DNA of 64,000 bases from Aquimarina agarivorans (GCF_000218485.1 NZ_AFPB01000124.1:1-64000), one strand, 5' to 3'. Positions 19,406 to 28,834 are shown, counted from the stretch's first letter. Notes: generated by a model not told the origin, from the sequence alone. Made by a program: numbers and translations.

Positions 19406-21357
19406 GCCTCTGTTTCTGCTTCCGCCACAGCTTCTGACTCTTTTGTAGCTACTATTCGCTCTAATCTGCTTAATACTTTTTGTTTTTCTTCAGCAGATAT
19501 GAATGCATTTTGACGAATTAGGTTTGCCTTAGCCTGAGCTTCTTCAATATTTTCAGCATCTAAAAGCGTGTTAGTAACACGCACAAGTTCAGCTGCAGCG
19601 TTTCGGGATTTTTCTTCTTCTGCTTTGGCTAAATCTGCAGCTTCAGTTTCTTTAACAAGTGCTATACGCTCTAAACGTGACAATAATGCTTGTTTTTCTG
19701 CATCAGGAATAAATTTGTTCTGTCTTACCAAACTAGCTTTTACACGAGCTTCTTCAATATTTTCAGCATCTATCAAGGTGTTGGTGACACGCAATAATTC
19801 TGCTGCTTCTTTTTTAGATCTTTCCTCTTGAGCAATTGCTAAATCTTCCGCTTCTTTTTCTTTAATAATTCGTTGTAATGAACTACTTATTTTTCGTTTT
19901 TCTTCATCAGAAATGTACTTGTTAGTCTGAATTCGCTCCAGCGCTGCTGTTGCGCTTTCAATATCTTTATTGGCAATTAGTGTAGATGTTCTTGACAACA
20001 ACGCTCTGGCTTTATTTTTATCCTCCGTTTCGGCTGCAATACGTACTGTTTCTTTTTCAATATCTTCAGCCAGCTCTTCTTTTTCCGTAAAACGGGTTAT
20101 TACCGAATTTTTTTGATTTTCAGTTATATAAGGATTACTTTCTATTTTAATTAGCGTTGCTTTTGCTCCTTCTAAATCATTATTTGCTATTTGCGTATTC
20201 ATTATTCGAATTAGCTCGCTAGCCACTGCTTCATCCTTAATTTTTTGCTCTTCGGTTGTTCTTAACAATTCTGCTTTAGCTCTAATTTCAGCTAATGCGT
20301 CTTGCTTGTTTTGTTGTTCCTCTCTGGCTTCTTTTAAAGCAGCAATTTTTTCAGCTTTTGACAGCTCTTCTCTTTCAGGTAATTTACGCGAAGGCTTTGT
20401 TTTTCTTTTCTTTTTTGGTCTTCGCTGCGGTTCAATAAAGTTATAAGCTAATGTAAACTCATGCGTTAAACCAAAAATATCTGCACTACCCAAACCTCTT
20501 TCCACGGTATAACCGATAGTGGCATATGGAGCAATATTAAATCCAAGTCCTAATGAAATACCAAATGTGGCATTATACCCCAATTGTGCAAAACCGTATT
20601 TGTTATTTTCGACCATTCCATTGAATCCGTAACCTATATCAGCACCACCAGTTTCCTGCTCCACGTACAGCATTCCCCTAAAAGTATTTGGCGATCTACG
20701 TCTGAACGGTTTCGAATACATCCCATGCAACACAATAACACTAGAATCATATACTTGGTTATCTCCCCCAAGTTGTAAATTGAGTATATTTCTTGCGGCT
20801 ACCCCAAAATCAAACTCATTATAACTTACATTAACCCCTGGTGATACCCTTATTAATGAAGTATTTTCAAAATCAGTTAAAATTGGATCGGATGCTATTG
20901 GCGACTGTGTCCGTAACTCGGATTTTAGTCCCGATCTTTGGTAACGTACGTTTGCACCAAACGTCATATTAACATCGCGAGTAAATTCAACATTATAAGC
21001 GTAATTTAGTACGGCGCCAAAATTTGTAATTACTCCAATATTTCGTTGAAACAAAGCTGCTCCAATACCCATGTTTTCCTTTAAAGTTTTATTGTATGCT
21101 ACCCGGTAGTTAGCTGGAGCATCCTCAAAACCTGTTTTTTCTACTCTTCCGAAAAAAGAAATGTATCCGTTTTTATCTCCTGAATCCGCAGCCTCCTTAT
21201 CAAACGAAAAGCCTGGATTGAATAAAAAGCGATTATATTTCATCGCTGTATGAGTCGTTTCATCTGGCGGTCCAACAAATTGGTCTTGCTGCCCTACAAT
21301 GCTATGCACGCTGAAACATACTACTGCTAAAAAAAATAACTTCCGCATCCTATGCAT
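19228..21357 (-). CDS. sprD: SprD-like PorP/SprF barrel fused to coiled coil (N-terminal part, frameshifted)
   Basis: This 709-residue frame has a signal peptide (MRKLFFLAVVCFSVHSIVGQ). About 300 residues of PorP/SprF-type outer-membrane domain follow (MKYNRFLFNPGFSFDKEA, later GAALFQRNIGVITNFGAVLNYAY). A very basic hinge (PKKKRKTKPSRK) leads into long charged helices built from repeated LLRVTNTLIDAENIEEA-type modules. A barrel joined to a periplasmic coiled coil would link the outer membrane to something deeper in the envelope. The start abuts the preceding stop, so the two genes are translationally linked; Met-4 is an alternative start. The frame ends early (AAKSGSRIV) because of two extra bases in a 57-bp repeat. 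The intact gene probably runs to 17763. The sprD name rests on position between sprC-like and sprB-like genes. Confidence 0.75.
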   Translation of the reverse strand: MHRMRKLFFLAVVCFSVHSIVGQQDQFVGPPDETTHTAMKYNRFLFNPGFSFDKEAADSGDKNGYISFFGRVEKTGFEDAPANYRVAYNKTLKENMGIGAALFQRNIGVITNFGAVLNYAYNVEFTRDVNMTFGANVRYQRSGLKSELRTQSPIASDPILTDFENTSLIRVSPGVNVSYNEFDFGVAARNILNLQLGGDNQVYDSSVIVLHGMYSKPFRRRSPNTFRGMLYVEQETGGADIGYGFNGMVENNKYGFAQLGYNATFGISLGLGFNIAPYATIGYTVERGLGSADIFGLTHEFTLAYNFIEPQRRPKKKRKTKPSRKLPEREELSKAEKIAALKEAREEQQNKQDALAEIRAKAELLRTTEEQKIKDEAVASELIRIMNTQIANNDLEGAKATLIKIESNPYITENQKNSVITRFTEKEELAEDIEKETVRIAAETEDKNKARALLSRTSTLIANKDIESATAALERIQTNKYISDEEKRKISSSLQRIIKEKEAEDLAIAQEERSKKEAAELLRVTNTLIDAENIEEARVKASLVRQNKFIPDAEKQALLSRLERIALVKETEAADLAKAEEEKSRNAAAELVRVTNTLLDAENIEEAQAKANLIRQNAFISAEEKQKVLSRLERIVATKESEAVAEAETEAKKNSVLERVVVTDTSEQDRLAEEARLAAEAAARAEQDRIAEEARLAAEAAAKSGSRIV

Positions 21358-23406
21358 TTACCTGATAATTGTTATTGATCCTTTTTCTACAGGATTGTTA
21401 TTTCTACTAATTACGTAATAATAAATAGATTCTTTTAATTGTGATTTGGACTCCTCAGGCCATTGATCAATATAGCCATCAATTTCTCCCTCCGAGGTAT
21501 AATCCAATTGCCCACTATTAGAATAAATTTCAACTTTAATTTCACTGTTTCCCCTAAGCTCTCCTGGTAAAATCCAGTCATTATTTAAAGCATCAATATC
21601 CCTTGACAATACATTTGGTATTACCGCCGAGCCTGATTGGATTGAAATTTGCTCAACAGTTGATGTACCACAACCTGATAAACTTACCCGCGCTGTGTAT
21701 GTTCCTGGATTAGTAACGGTTAATGATCGCCCTGTTTCGCCAGGAATTTCAAAATTATTTCCACGAATCCATTGAATAACAAAGTCGCTAATGGCAATAT
21801 CTGAAGGCAGCTCCAAAGTAAGTTCTACCGAGCCACCAACTTCAAGCTCTTCTGGTTCTTGCGAAATACTTAATGATTCTAAATTTAAAACTACATCCAC
21901 ATTATTTTCAGAATCAAAAACCGTTCCACCAATACTTACCTCTGCAGTATAGTTCCCATTATCAGCTAATTCTTCTAGTTCCAGGGTACTCTCCGTTTCT
22001 CCATCTATCAGCGTACCGTTCTTTAACCAAGCAAATTCCAGTCCATCTAAACTTTCAGGAGTTAAGGCATCGCCACTGTCATTAAAAATCCGCACTCCTC
22101 CAATAGTTAAATCAGCCGCTCGTAATTCACAGTCGCTAATATTTTCTGGGGCTTGGATTGAAAATGTTAAATTGGTGATGTTGGTTACATTAATTGCATC
22201 TTCAGTTGTTCCCTCTTTAATCTCACAGGTAGAAGCATTATCAACCACTTTAGCAGTATATACTCCTAAACCAGTTGCTACAAAGCTTGTAGTATTACTA
22301 TCAGGTATTTCAACTCCATCTTTTATCCATGTAATAACCGGACTTACTCCATCCACCTCAACAACTAAAATCTCATCTTGTCCTGGTACATCAACTACGT
22401 TTAAAGGTGATGTAATTTTTATGGAAGGATTCAATAAGTCGACATTTATTGGATTGGATTGAGAAGCACATCGTTCATTTAGAGGTAACGAAGGGTCAAT
22501 GACCTCAATTTTGTATTCGCCCTCGGCCTCAATACCAGTTACTGTAATACTCGTATTGATTTCTCCTGAAATTGCCTCACCATCTCTTGTCCATTGGTAA
22601 TTAAAATCAGGATTCGTTTGGCTAGATTCCAACACCACTGATCCTGAAGCACAAATTGTGGTTGTACTCAAGTTATTTATGCTTACTGGAATTGGTGTTT
22701 GTATAGAAACTCTAACTTGATTTGAAAATGCTCCTGTCAAAAACTGATTACAACTACCCAAATTAGGCGCATATTCATAGCGTCCTGGCTCCGTTACATT
22801 TAAAGTTCTGCCAGTTTCACCAGGTATAGGAGTAAAGTCGTCTCCCCTTCTGTCTTTCACCCATATATACTCATCAAATTCATCAACAGCCGTTAAAACA
22901 CCCGTTGCACCAGACGCGATACATAGTTGATTTTGTGGTATTAATTCTGGTTGTTCTCCATTAAAGAAATAGGCACTTAAATTTGGGGAAACCCTGCCCC
23001 TAACAATCGGATCAGTATTTGCTATTACCCTTAGTGTATAAGTTTCGCTACCTAAAATTTCACCAGAACCATCAACGCTAGGAAGTATAAAATCCTCGAA
23101 AATCACTGAACTCCCTGAAGTAGTTTTAGTTTCAATGTCAAACGTGCTTGATCCAAAAGTACCCTGTTTATTTGATAGCTGTAATGTAAAAGTAGTACCC
23201 TCAGGAAACAAACCACCTGTAATTTGAGCCTCTACTGTTATTGGAAGTATTTCATCGCCACTAATACATCTTGTGATACCACTGTTAGAACCCGCTCCTT
23301 CAAATAAAGGCCTTTCAATACTTTGCGAAAATATTGGGATACTTGCAAGTAGCGCAGCTAGAGCGAGGCTAAATTTGATTACTATTTTAACACTTTTTGA
23401 GCGCAT
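21358..23406 (-). CDS. sprC: SprC-like secreted Ig-repeat protein with type B sorting domain
   Basis: This 682-residue protein has a signal peptide (IVIKFSLALAALLASIPIFSQ). It then shows several Ig-like/PKD-like modules with recurrent W-I/L-K-D/N-G and G-x-Y-x-A/V-x-V signatures (VITWIKDGVEIPDSN, NYQWTRDGEAISGE). The C-terminal 85 residues (VIPNVLSRDIDALNNDWILP ... IYSNSGQL ... SIYYYVISRNNNPVEKGSI) are a diverged type B T9SS sorting domain, so it should be secreted to the surface. It is the first gene of the minus-strand series and is followed without a gap by the PorP/coiled-coil gene. Its place corresponds to sprC in the F. johnsoniae gliding operon. Sequence alone supports secreted Ig-repeat protein; the sprC name is by synteny. 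Confidence 0.72.
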   Translation of the reverse strand: MRSKSVKIVIKFSLALAALLASIPIFSQSIERPLFEGAGSNSGITRCISGDEILPITVEAQITGGLFPEGTTFTLQLSNKQGTFGSSTFDIETKTTSGSSVIFEDFILPSVDGSGEILGSETYTLRVIANTDPIVRGRVSPNLSAYFFNGEQPELIPQNQLCIASGATGVLTAVDEFDEYIWVKDRRGDDFTPIPGETGRTLNVTEPGRYEYAPNLGSCNQFLTGAFSNQVRVSIQTPIPVSINNLSTTTICASGSVVLESSQTNPDFNYQWTRDGEAISGEINTSITVTGIEAEGEYKIEVIDPSLPLNERCASQSNPINVDLLNPSIKITSPLNVVDVPGQDEILVVEVDGVSPVITWIKDGVEIPDSNTTSFVATGLGVYTAKVVDNASTCEIKEGTTEDAINVTNITNLTFSIQAPENISDCELRAADLTIGGVRIFNDSGDALTPESLDGLEFAWLKNGTLIDGETESTLELEELADNGNYTAEVSIGGTVFDSENNVDVVLNLESLSISQEPEELEVGGSVELTLELPSDIAISDFVIQWIRGNNFEIPGETGRSLTVTNPGTYTARVSLSGCGTSTVEQISIQSGSAVIPNVLSRDIDALNNDWILPGELRGNSEIKVEIYSNSGQLDYTSEGEIDGYIDQWPEESKSQLKESIYYYVISRNNNPVEKGSITIIR

Positions 23407-23658
23407 AACATTGATTTGTAGGCAACTAACTAGTTGGAGCTATGTTAGTAAATGTTTAATAACTTTTTAACAACGTACTAAAATATGAAGAAATTCGCTA
23501 GCAGGCGCCTGTTTTTCAGTTTTTTTTGGAAAAAAGTGCATAAATTGTGCTTTTTGTCGTAAATTATAGTGTTTTTATCTATTGTTATACAAACGAAAAA
23601 AAATTAATAAAACCACTAAATATTCAAAATATTTGACCGCTTGGTGCTATTCCTTTAA

Positions 23659-24015
23659 TTATTCAATATATTTTTTAGTATAAAAATACTCAACAATGGC
23701 TTCTTTCATTAAAACTGTTTGTTCTCCTGCCCTTAAATTAGGTAGCGCTTCCTTTACATTATAATGTGGCCAGCCGTCATCATCAATATAATCAAACTCA
23801 TAATAGCCATAGGGTTCCAATAACCGGCAGATCGCAATATGCATTAAATCTAGCTTTTCATTTTTTTTAAATGCCCGATGTGGTTGCCCGAGTTCCTGTA
23901 CACCAACCAAATAAATAATAGCATCCAAATCCAATTGATCTCCATCAGCAAATTGATTGGATAATTTTTCCTGCACTAATTCCCAACGTTCTTTTAATTG
24001 TATATCTCTACTCAT
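23659..24015 (-). CDS. Conserved Bacteroidota hypothetical protein
   Basis: A 118-residue soluble protein without signal peptide or membrane segment. It is rich in acidic and aromatic residues (EPYGYYEFDYIDDDGWPHYN) and ends with a helix-like AIVEYFYTKKYIE. It looks like a small cytoplasmic protein of the kind widespread in flavobacteria with no assigned function. It stands alone, 250 bp from the gliding operon and divergent from the CvpA gene. No catalytic motif is apparent. Confidence 0.7.
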   Translation of the reverse strand: MSRDIQLKERWELVQEKLSNQFADGDQLDLDAIIYLVGVQELGQPHRAFKKNEKLDLMHIAICRLLEPYGYYEFDYIDDDGWPHYNVKEALPNLRAGEQTVLMKEAIVEYFYTKKYIE

Positions 24016-24276
24016 AATAAGTCAAAATTACTGAATTTAAATAATTACGGATTTTAATACTGTTTCAGAAATTAAGTATGTTCAATTGATATGGTTAATT
24101 TTCACTTGATACTTCAAAATAAAACAATACAGTAGTTAAACTAGCATTTATATTTTTTATAGTCTAAACGAAAAATTCCAAACTTTTATTTGAATAATTT
24201 TAAATCAGAACCCGTATAACTGATCCCATTAAATTAAGTAATTTCTTTTTTTTCCTACATTTAATAAAAATAACAC

Positions 24277-24801
24277 ATGAACTACCTCGATATTATTTTA
24301 GGGATTTTGCTTTTATATGGGCTTGTAAAAGGTATTATGAAAGGGCTTTTTGTTGAACTATCATCACTTATTGCTCTTGTTGCAGGTATTTATGGTGCCA
24401 CGCATTTTTCAGATTATGCAGGTAATTTTTTAGAAAAGTCGGTGACCTGGGAACCTCAATATACCAAGCTTGCCGCCTTTGCGATCACTTTTGTGGTAAT
24501 TATCCTTGCCGTTTCCGCTTTGGGAAAAATTTTGACTAAAATTGCTGATTTTGCAGCCTTAGGCATTATAAATAAAATTTTAGGTGCTGCTTTTGGTTTT
24601 TTAAAAATGGTATTTATTGCCAGTGCCGTTATTATGTTTTTAGGACCACTTAACAACAAGCTTGAAATTGTAAAAAAAGAAACTATTGAAAGTTCTATGC
24701 TTTATGGAAGGGTAGCTGCTTTTGCTCCGTTGATTCTTCCTAAAATAATGAAAGAGTTTAAAAAAGAGGAAGAACAAGTGCAGTTAAACCAATCCGTTTG
24801 A
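24277..24801 (+). CDS. CvpA family membrane protein
   Basis: This 174-residue inner-membrane protein has four predicted transmembrane helices (IILGILLLYGLVKGIMKGLF, LIALVAGIYGATHF, LAAFAITFVVIILAVSALGK and FGFLKMVFIASAVIMFLGP). The opening D-x-x-L-G-x-x-x-x-x-G-x-x-x-G is typical of CvpA, a family linked to colicin V production and, in enterobacteria, to envelope homeostasis. The charged C-terminal tail (MKEFKKEEEQVQ) is probably cytoplasmic. Length is normal. It is monocistronic, with a weak hairpin downstream. Confidence 0.85.
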   Translation: MNYLDIILGILLLYGLVKGIMKGLFVELSSLIALVAGIYGATHFSDYAGNFLEKSVTWEPQYTKLAAFAITFVVIILAVSALGKILTKIADFAALGIINKILGAAFGFLKMVFIASAVIMFLGPLNNKLEIVKKETIESSMLYGRVAAFAPLILPKIMKEFKKEEEQVQLNQSV

Positions 24802-24944
24802 TTTTTTTAAATTTTAATAGTTGTAGCTACTTACGTTATTTTATTGTTAACAATGAGATAAAAGTAACCATTATAAATGAGTAATTTTTACCATGAAAAC
24901 AGTACTAAGCAACAATTAAAAGCGGAGGACGCTTATGAAGTAAA

Positions 24945-24980
24945 AAAGGCAACAACCATAGTCGCTACCTTTTTGTTTTA
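24945..24980 (+). terminator. Possible weak terminator after the CvpA gene
   Basis: AAAAAAGG and CCTTTTTG arms flank an 18-base loop, followed by T-rich sequence, about 145 bp after the cvpA-like stop. The stem is short and A/T-dominated. A tiny 34-codon frame (24877-24981) overlaps it and is not convincing as a gene. Confidence 0.25.
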
Positions 24981-24994
24981 AATTTAAATGCTTA

Positions 24995-25764
24995 TTATTT
25001 TTTGGCAACATTAATAAAAGCACAAGCAGCCCGTCCTTCAGGGTTTAAACCTGGCGCAACAGCTATTGAAATAGAATTTCTTTGAGTGCAAAAAGCTGAA
25101 GTTACTTCAAAGCAAACAGCAAATCTACCTTCTTCCTTTACTGAACTACTATTAAATGTGGTTGAAAAACTTTTTTCGCCATCATAAGCCCCTGATCCAA
25201 TAGTATCTTCAATTTTTTTTCCTGCAACCACCCACTGAAATTGTGTGTCAGACTGTAAATTTTCGATCACAGAGCCCGTAAATCTGAAACTATTTTCGCC
25301 AAGTTTTGTTACGGTAATTTTTGGTATTGGACAATTTGAGGCTTCTCCACTTTCGGAAGAGGCTATCAGGTTGGCAAAAGAAAAACAAATTCTTGTTCCG
25401 TAACCGTTTCATTTTCTTCAACGGGTGTCATGTCCTCAGTTGGCATCTCACTGTTGTCTTGGTCTGTGGTAGGCTGACCTTCCTCTTCACTTGGAGTAGC
25501 ATCAGTATTTTCAGATGCATCACCTTGCTCGTCTTCTTTTTCATCAGAATCTTGGTCCTGATTTTCAGAGGATCCATCTTCAGCATCCTCAGCAACATTA
25601 GTATCTTCGTCTTGATCTTTATCATCATCTATTGCTGTGTCAACAATTTCTTTTTCAATAGTTTCTGAATTAACTTCATCTTCATTTTCACATGAAACAA
25701 AAGTTATAGCACATGCCATTAATACGATTCCGATTAACTTATTAATCCCTGCATTTCTTTTCAT
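24995..25764 (-). pseudogene. Acidic-linker lipoprotein broken by a one-base frameshift
   Basis: The first frame (25764-25366) encodes a lipoprotein signal (IGIVLMACAITFVSC) and then about 90 residues of Glu/Asp/Ser/Thr-rich linker, ending at FVFLLPT. The second frame carries on at the same point as FSFANLIASSESGEASNCP and runs through ITVTKLGENSFRFTGSVIEN to FINVAKK, a Cys-containing beta-rich domain. Adding one T to the five-base homopolymer at 25381-25385 joins them into one 256-residue protein. This is either a sequencing error or a true or reversible frameshift. The intact product would be a surface or outer-membrane lipoprotein with a disordered spacer. The function of the C-terminal domain is unknown. 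Confidence 0.78.
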
Positions 25765-26324
25765 AATAATTAAATTTAATTGATTTATACCTTAAACAGG
25801 TTAATCAATATTTACCCTACCTTCAATTATTTTTTTATACAAGCTAAGCGTATTATAAAGTTCACATTTAACAAAACAAAAAAAACCAAACAGTTATGCT
25901 TTAATGAGTTGCAACTTTTGAAATTATCCTATTGGGATAAGATATTTTGTACCGTTTTCTACATTAAATTTCCCGTTTAAAATGATTTTTTTCATTTCAT
26001 GCTCCATAATAAAACATTACCGGAGCCTTAGCTAAACTTAGGCTCCATTTATTAATCAACCAAAAAAAACCTAATTTTTATTTGAGTAATTTAAAATTAA
26101 AAACTAGTATTTTAAATGAATTAAAAAAATTACTATAAACTACCAGTGCCAATTGACGAGAGTTTGATATAAGAAAATGTGCTTATTAAATTGTCATATC
26201 AATTGGTTTCATAGAGAGAAACGCAACGAAATTATATTGAGTCAATTTTCTTTGTTAAAACTATTTCTTGGTACTATTTTTCTTCATTTCATTCCGAAAA
26301 ATCACTCGAAATGACACCTTAATT
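25765..26324. other. Gene-free interval with hairpin and REP-like sequence
   Basis: No coding frame is supported in these 560 bases. A hairpin with arms GGAGCCT (26022-26028) and AGGCTCC (26040-26046) lies in the middle. Near the right end, reading on the minus strand, GTCATTTCGAGTGATTTTTC (about 26292-26314) resembles the GTCATTTCGAG-type intergenic repeat that I recall as common in flavobacterial genomes. Confidence 0.4.
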
Positions 26325-26810
26325 TTACATCGAGCTCACGCTAATTAGTTGATTAAGTTTTTCAAAAATTAAGTGACTTTCCCACCCGCGATATTGTAAA
26401 TAACTGATAAACTTTTGCTTCGCTTTTTCTTTAGTTTCATTTTTTAGGCTATTCCATTTTTGCTCGCTTAACGCAGAAAACGATTCTAAATATGCCTCTT
26501 CATCAATTTCCTGTAGCGCTTTTTTTATATTGTATGTAGAAATTTTACGAAGTTTCAATTCCTGAGTAATACGTCGTTTCCCCCAATGCTTGATAGTAAA
26601 TTTTCCGCGGGCAAAACTTTGAGCAAAGCGTGTTTCGTTTAAAAAGTTATGCTCAATAAGATGAATAATAATTTTTTCTCTGGCTTCAGTAATTAAATGA
26701 AATTCATTCAGTTTTTGCTCTACTTCCCAATGACAACGCTCCTGATAAGCACAATAATGCTCCAGCTTTTTTTTTGCCTCGGGGTAAGTGGTTGATTTTT
26801 TTTGAATCAT
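26325..26810 (-). CDS. recX: RecX family regulatory protein
   Basis: This 161-residue protein matches RecX, the small helical modulator that binds RecA filaments and limits strand exchange. It consists of the usual tandem three-helix repeats: an N-terminal Y-P-E-A-K-K-K-L-E-H-Y-C-A-Y-Q-E-R-C motif, then FLNETRFAQSFARGKFTIKHWGKRRITQELK, the signature R-x-A-x-x-F-x-x-x-K-x-x-x-x-G-x-x-R-I-x-x-E-L. It ends with FISYLQYRGWESHLIFEKL. Length is normal for the family. It lies 14 bp after the ABC permease gene on the same strand, so it may be co-transcribed. recA is not in the window. Confidence 0.9.
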   Translation of the reverse strand: MIQKKSTTYPEAKKKLEHYCAYQERCHWEVEQKLNEFHLITEAREKIIIHLIEHNFLNETRFAQSFARGKFTIKHWGKRRITQELKLRKISTYNIKKALQEIDEEAYLESFSALSEQKWNSLKNETKEKAKQKFISYLQYRGWESHLIFEKLNQLISVSSM

Positions 26811-26824
26811 TAAAAAACTAATTA

Positions 26825-27997
26825 TTACAACACCATGGACTCCTTAGTGTATTGTTTATAGCTATAATATAAGGTAGCTAATGCCAGCAAAATTAATGAA
26901 AATACGATGGCAAAATAATAAGGAAGCTCAATGGTCCCTGCAATAATTTCTTTGGTAGCTAAAGACAAATTAAGAATTGGAATAAAAGCAGTGTTCCAGT
27001 TTAATTCAACTCCAGGTAACAATGCCATTGCAACTGGAAAAACAACAACTAAATTAACGGGGGTTGTTATACTTTGTGCTTCTTTAAATGTTTTTGCTCT
27101 AACTACCAGCGCAGTTAATAAACTTCCGAAAAACAAACTTAAAGGAACAAGCATGACAAATAGCATGATTAAAAATTTAAGACTTAAAATTTGATGTAAG
27201 GTTTCGCTAATTTCTTTTGGAATATCATTAATAAATTTAACTCCCATTAAAATTCCTGAAACAGAAAGTATGGCTAACGTTAATCCCATAAGGGCTATGC
27301 ATAAAATTTTTCCGAAAAGAATATGAAAACGCGATGCGGGTGTGGTTAAAATAGTTTCTACGGTGCCTTTTTCTTTTTCACCCGTAATGAGTTCAATTGA
27401 AGGATACAAACATCCCAATAAACAAGTTAATACAAAAATATAAGGTAAAAATCCACCTAATGCCTTTCCAAATTTTTCTTGGTTTGAGGTTAAATCAATA
27501 GGATTTATGACTATTGGCGTAATTAGTTGCTCATCAATAGCCAGTTTGCTAAGTCTTTGCGAAACAATTTGCGATTTTAAGGCATCTATTTGAGCGGTTA
27601 TCTTTTGTAAAGTGACAAATGATTCTGATTTGTGATATACATTTATTGTCCCTGTTTGTTGCGCATCAACAACAGACTCAAATTTTGCATTTGTTTCAAT
27701 TATAGCATCCAAACTGTCTTTATGGAGTGCGTCCAAACCTTCAACTAACGAAAGGTTAGACTGAATTTTAAATTGCTTACTTTTAAATTTATCTTCTAAA
27801 AAAGAAGGAGTCTCGCCCACAAAAGCAACTTTTAGTTGCTTGTTATTTTCTTTATTAATAAAATTGCTTTGCACTTTAAAAGTTAGAAATAGTATTAAAG
27901 GAATTGCCAGTATAGAAATAAGCATACTAACAAGTGTTCTTTTATCACGTAATTGACAAATAAGTTCTTTTTTTAATACTGATACTATAATTTGCAT
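26825..27997 (-). CDS. ABC-2 type exporter permease (NatB-like)
   Basis: This 390-residue inner-membrane protein has one N-terminal helix (LVSMLISILAIPLILFLTF), a periplasmic domain of about 150 residues and five to six C-terminal helices. The KEKGTVETILTTPASRFHILFGKI segment just after the second helix is typical of NatB/YhaP-type ABC-2 permeases. Together with the ATPase gene 54 bp upstream it forms a two-component exporter; NatAB-type systems extrude Na+ or other toxic solutes. The true substrate cannot be told from sequence. Confidence 0.85.
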   Translation of the reverse strand: MQIIVSVLKKELICQLRDKRTLVSMLISILAIPLILFLTFKVQSNFINKENNKQLKVAFVGETPSFLEDKFKSKQFKIQSNLSLVEGLDALHKDSLDAIIETNAKFESVVDAQQTGTINVYHKSESFVTLQKITAQIDALKSQIVSQRLSKLAIDEQLITPIVINPIDLTSNQEKFGKALGGFLPYIFVLTCLLGCLYPSIELITGEKEKGTVETILTTPASRFHILFGKILCIALMGLTLAILSVSGILMGVKFINDIPKEISETLHQILSLKFLIMLFVMLVPLSLFFGSLLTALVVRAKTFKEAQSITTPVNLVVVFPVAMALLPGVELNWNTAFIPILNLSLATKEIIAGTIELPYYFAIVFSLILLALATLYYSYKQYTKESMVL

Positions 27998-28051
27998 GGA
28001 TAATTGTAATAGGATAACTTAATTAATGTACTTCTAATTTGAAATTTAGTT

Positions 28052-28834
28052 TTAAATTTCTTGATGAGCTAAGGTGTTATTTTTAACAATGTCTATAAAA
28101 GCTTCGGTAAGTGACTGCCCATTAAGCTGCATTCTAAAATTATCCATAGCATCATTGTAAATAATTTTTCCGTGATTTATTATAGCTAATTCATCGCAAA
28201 GTAAATCCACTTCACTCATAATATGCGAAGAAAAAATAATTGTTTTTCCTGCTGCCTTACATTGCTTAATTAGTTCAATAATACTATTAGCAGTAATTAC
28301 ATCAAGTCCCGATGTAGGTTCATCAAATATAACAACATCAGGATCATGAATCATACTACGAGCAATGGACACTTTTTGTTTCATTCCTGTAGATAATTGA
28401 CTAATACGCTTGGTTGAAAATTCATGGATATTTAACTGATCAAAAAGCAATTGTGTCCGTTGTTGAATGCCACTTTTGCTGATGCCGTGTAATTTACCAA
28501 AGTAAGTAACGGTTTCCTGTGGAGTAAGTTTGTCATACAAATTGGTAGAACCTGTTAAAAATCCGATAGATTTTTGAACCTCAGTAGCATTTGTAATGGT
28601 ACTTTTATTATTGACTAAAATAGTGCCTTCAGTTGGTTTTAAAATAGTAGCTACCATACGCAACAAGGTAGTTTTTCCTGCTCCGTTGGGCCCAAGTAAG
28701 GAAAAGACTTTGCCAGGCGTACAGGTAAAACTTACATTATTTACAGCAAAAACTGATTGCGTATTTGTTTGCAGCTCTTTCTGTTGTTTTTTAGTTAATG
28801 TATATTTTTTGGTAACGTTTTTAACATCAATCAT
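28052..28834 (-). CDS. ABC transporter ATP-binding protein (NatA-like)
   Basis: This 260-residue ATPase has a Walker A motif (GPNGAGKTTLL), a signature motif (LSTGMKQKVSIARSM), Walker B (DVVIFDEPTSGLD) and the switch histidine region (IIFSSHIMSEVDLL). The order and spacing are those of a DRA/NatA-type exporter ATPase. It heads the pair with the NatB-like permease downstream and supplies the energy for export at the inner membrane. Confidence 0.9.
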   Translation of the reverse strand: MIDVKNVTKKYTLTKKQQKELQTNTQSVFAVNNVSFTCTPGKVFSLLGPNGAGKTTLLRMVATILKPTEGTILVNNKSTITNATEVQKSIGFLTGSTNLYDKLTPQETVTYFGKLHGISKSGIQQRTQLLFDQLNIHEFSTKRISQLSTGMKQKVSIARSMIHDPDVVIFDEPTSGLDVITANSIIELIKQCKAAGKTIIFSSHIMSEVDLLCDELAIINHGKIIYNDAMDNFRMQLNGQSLTEAFIDIVKNNTLAHQEI

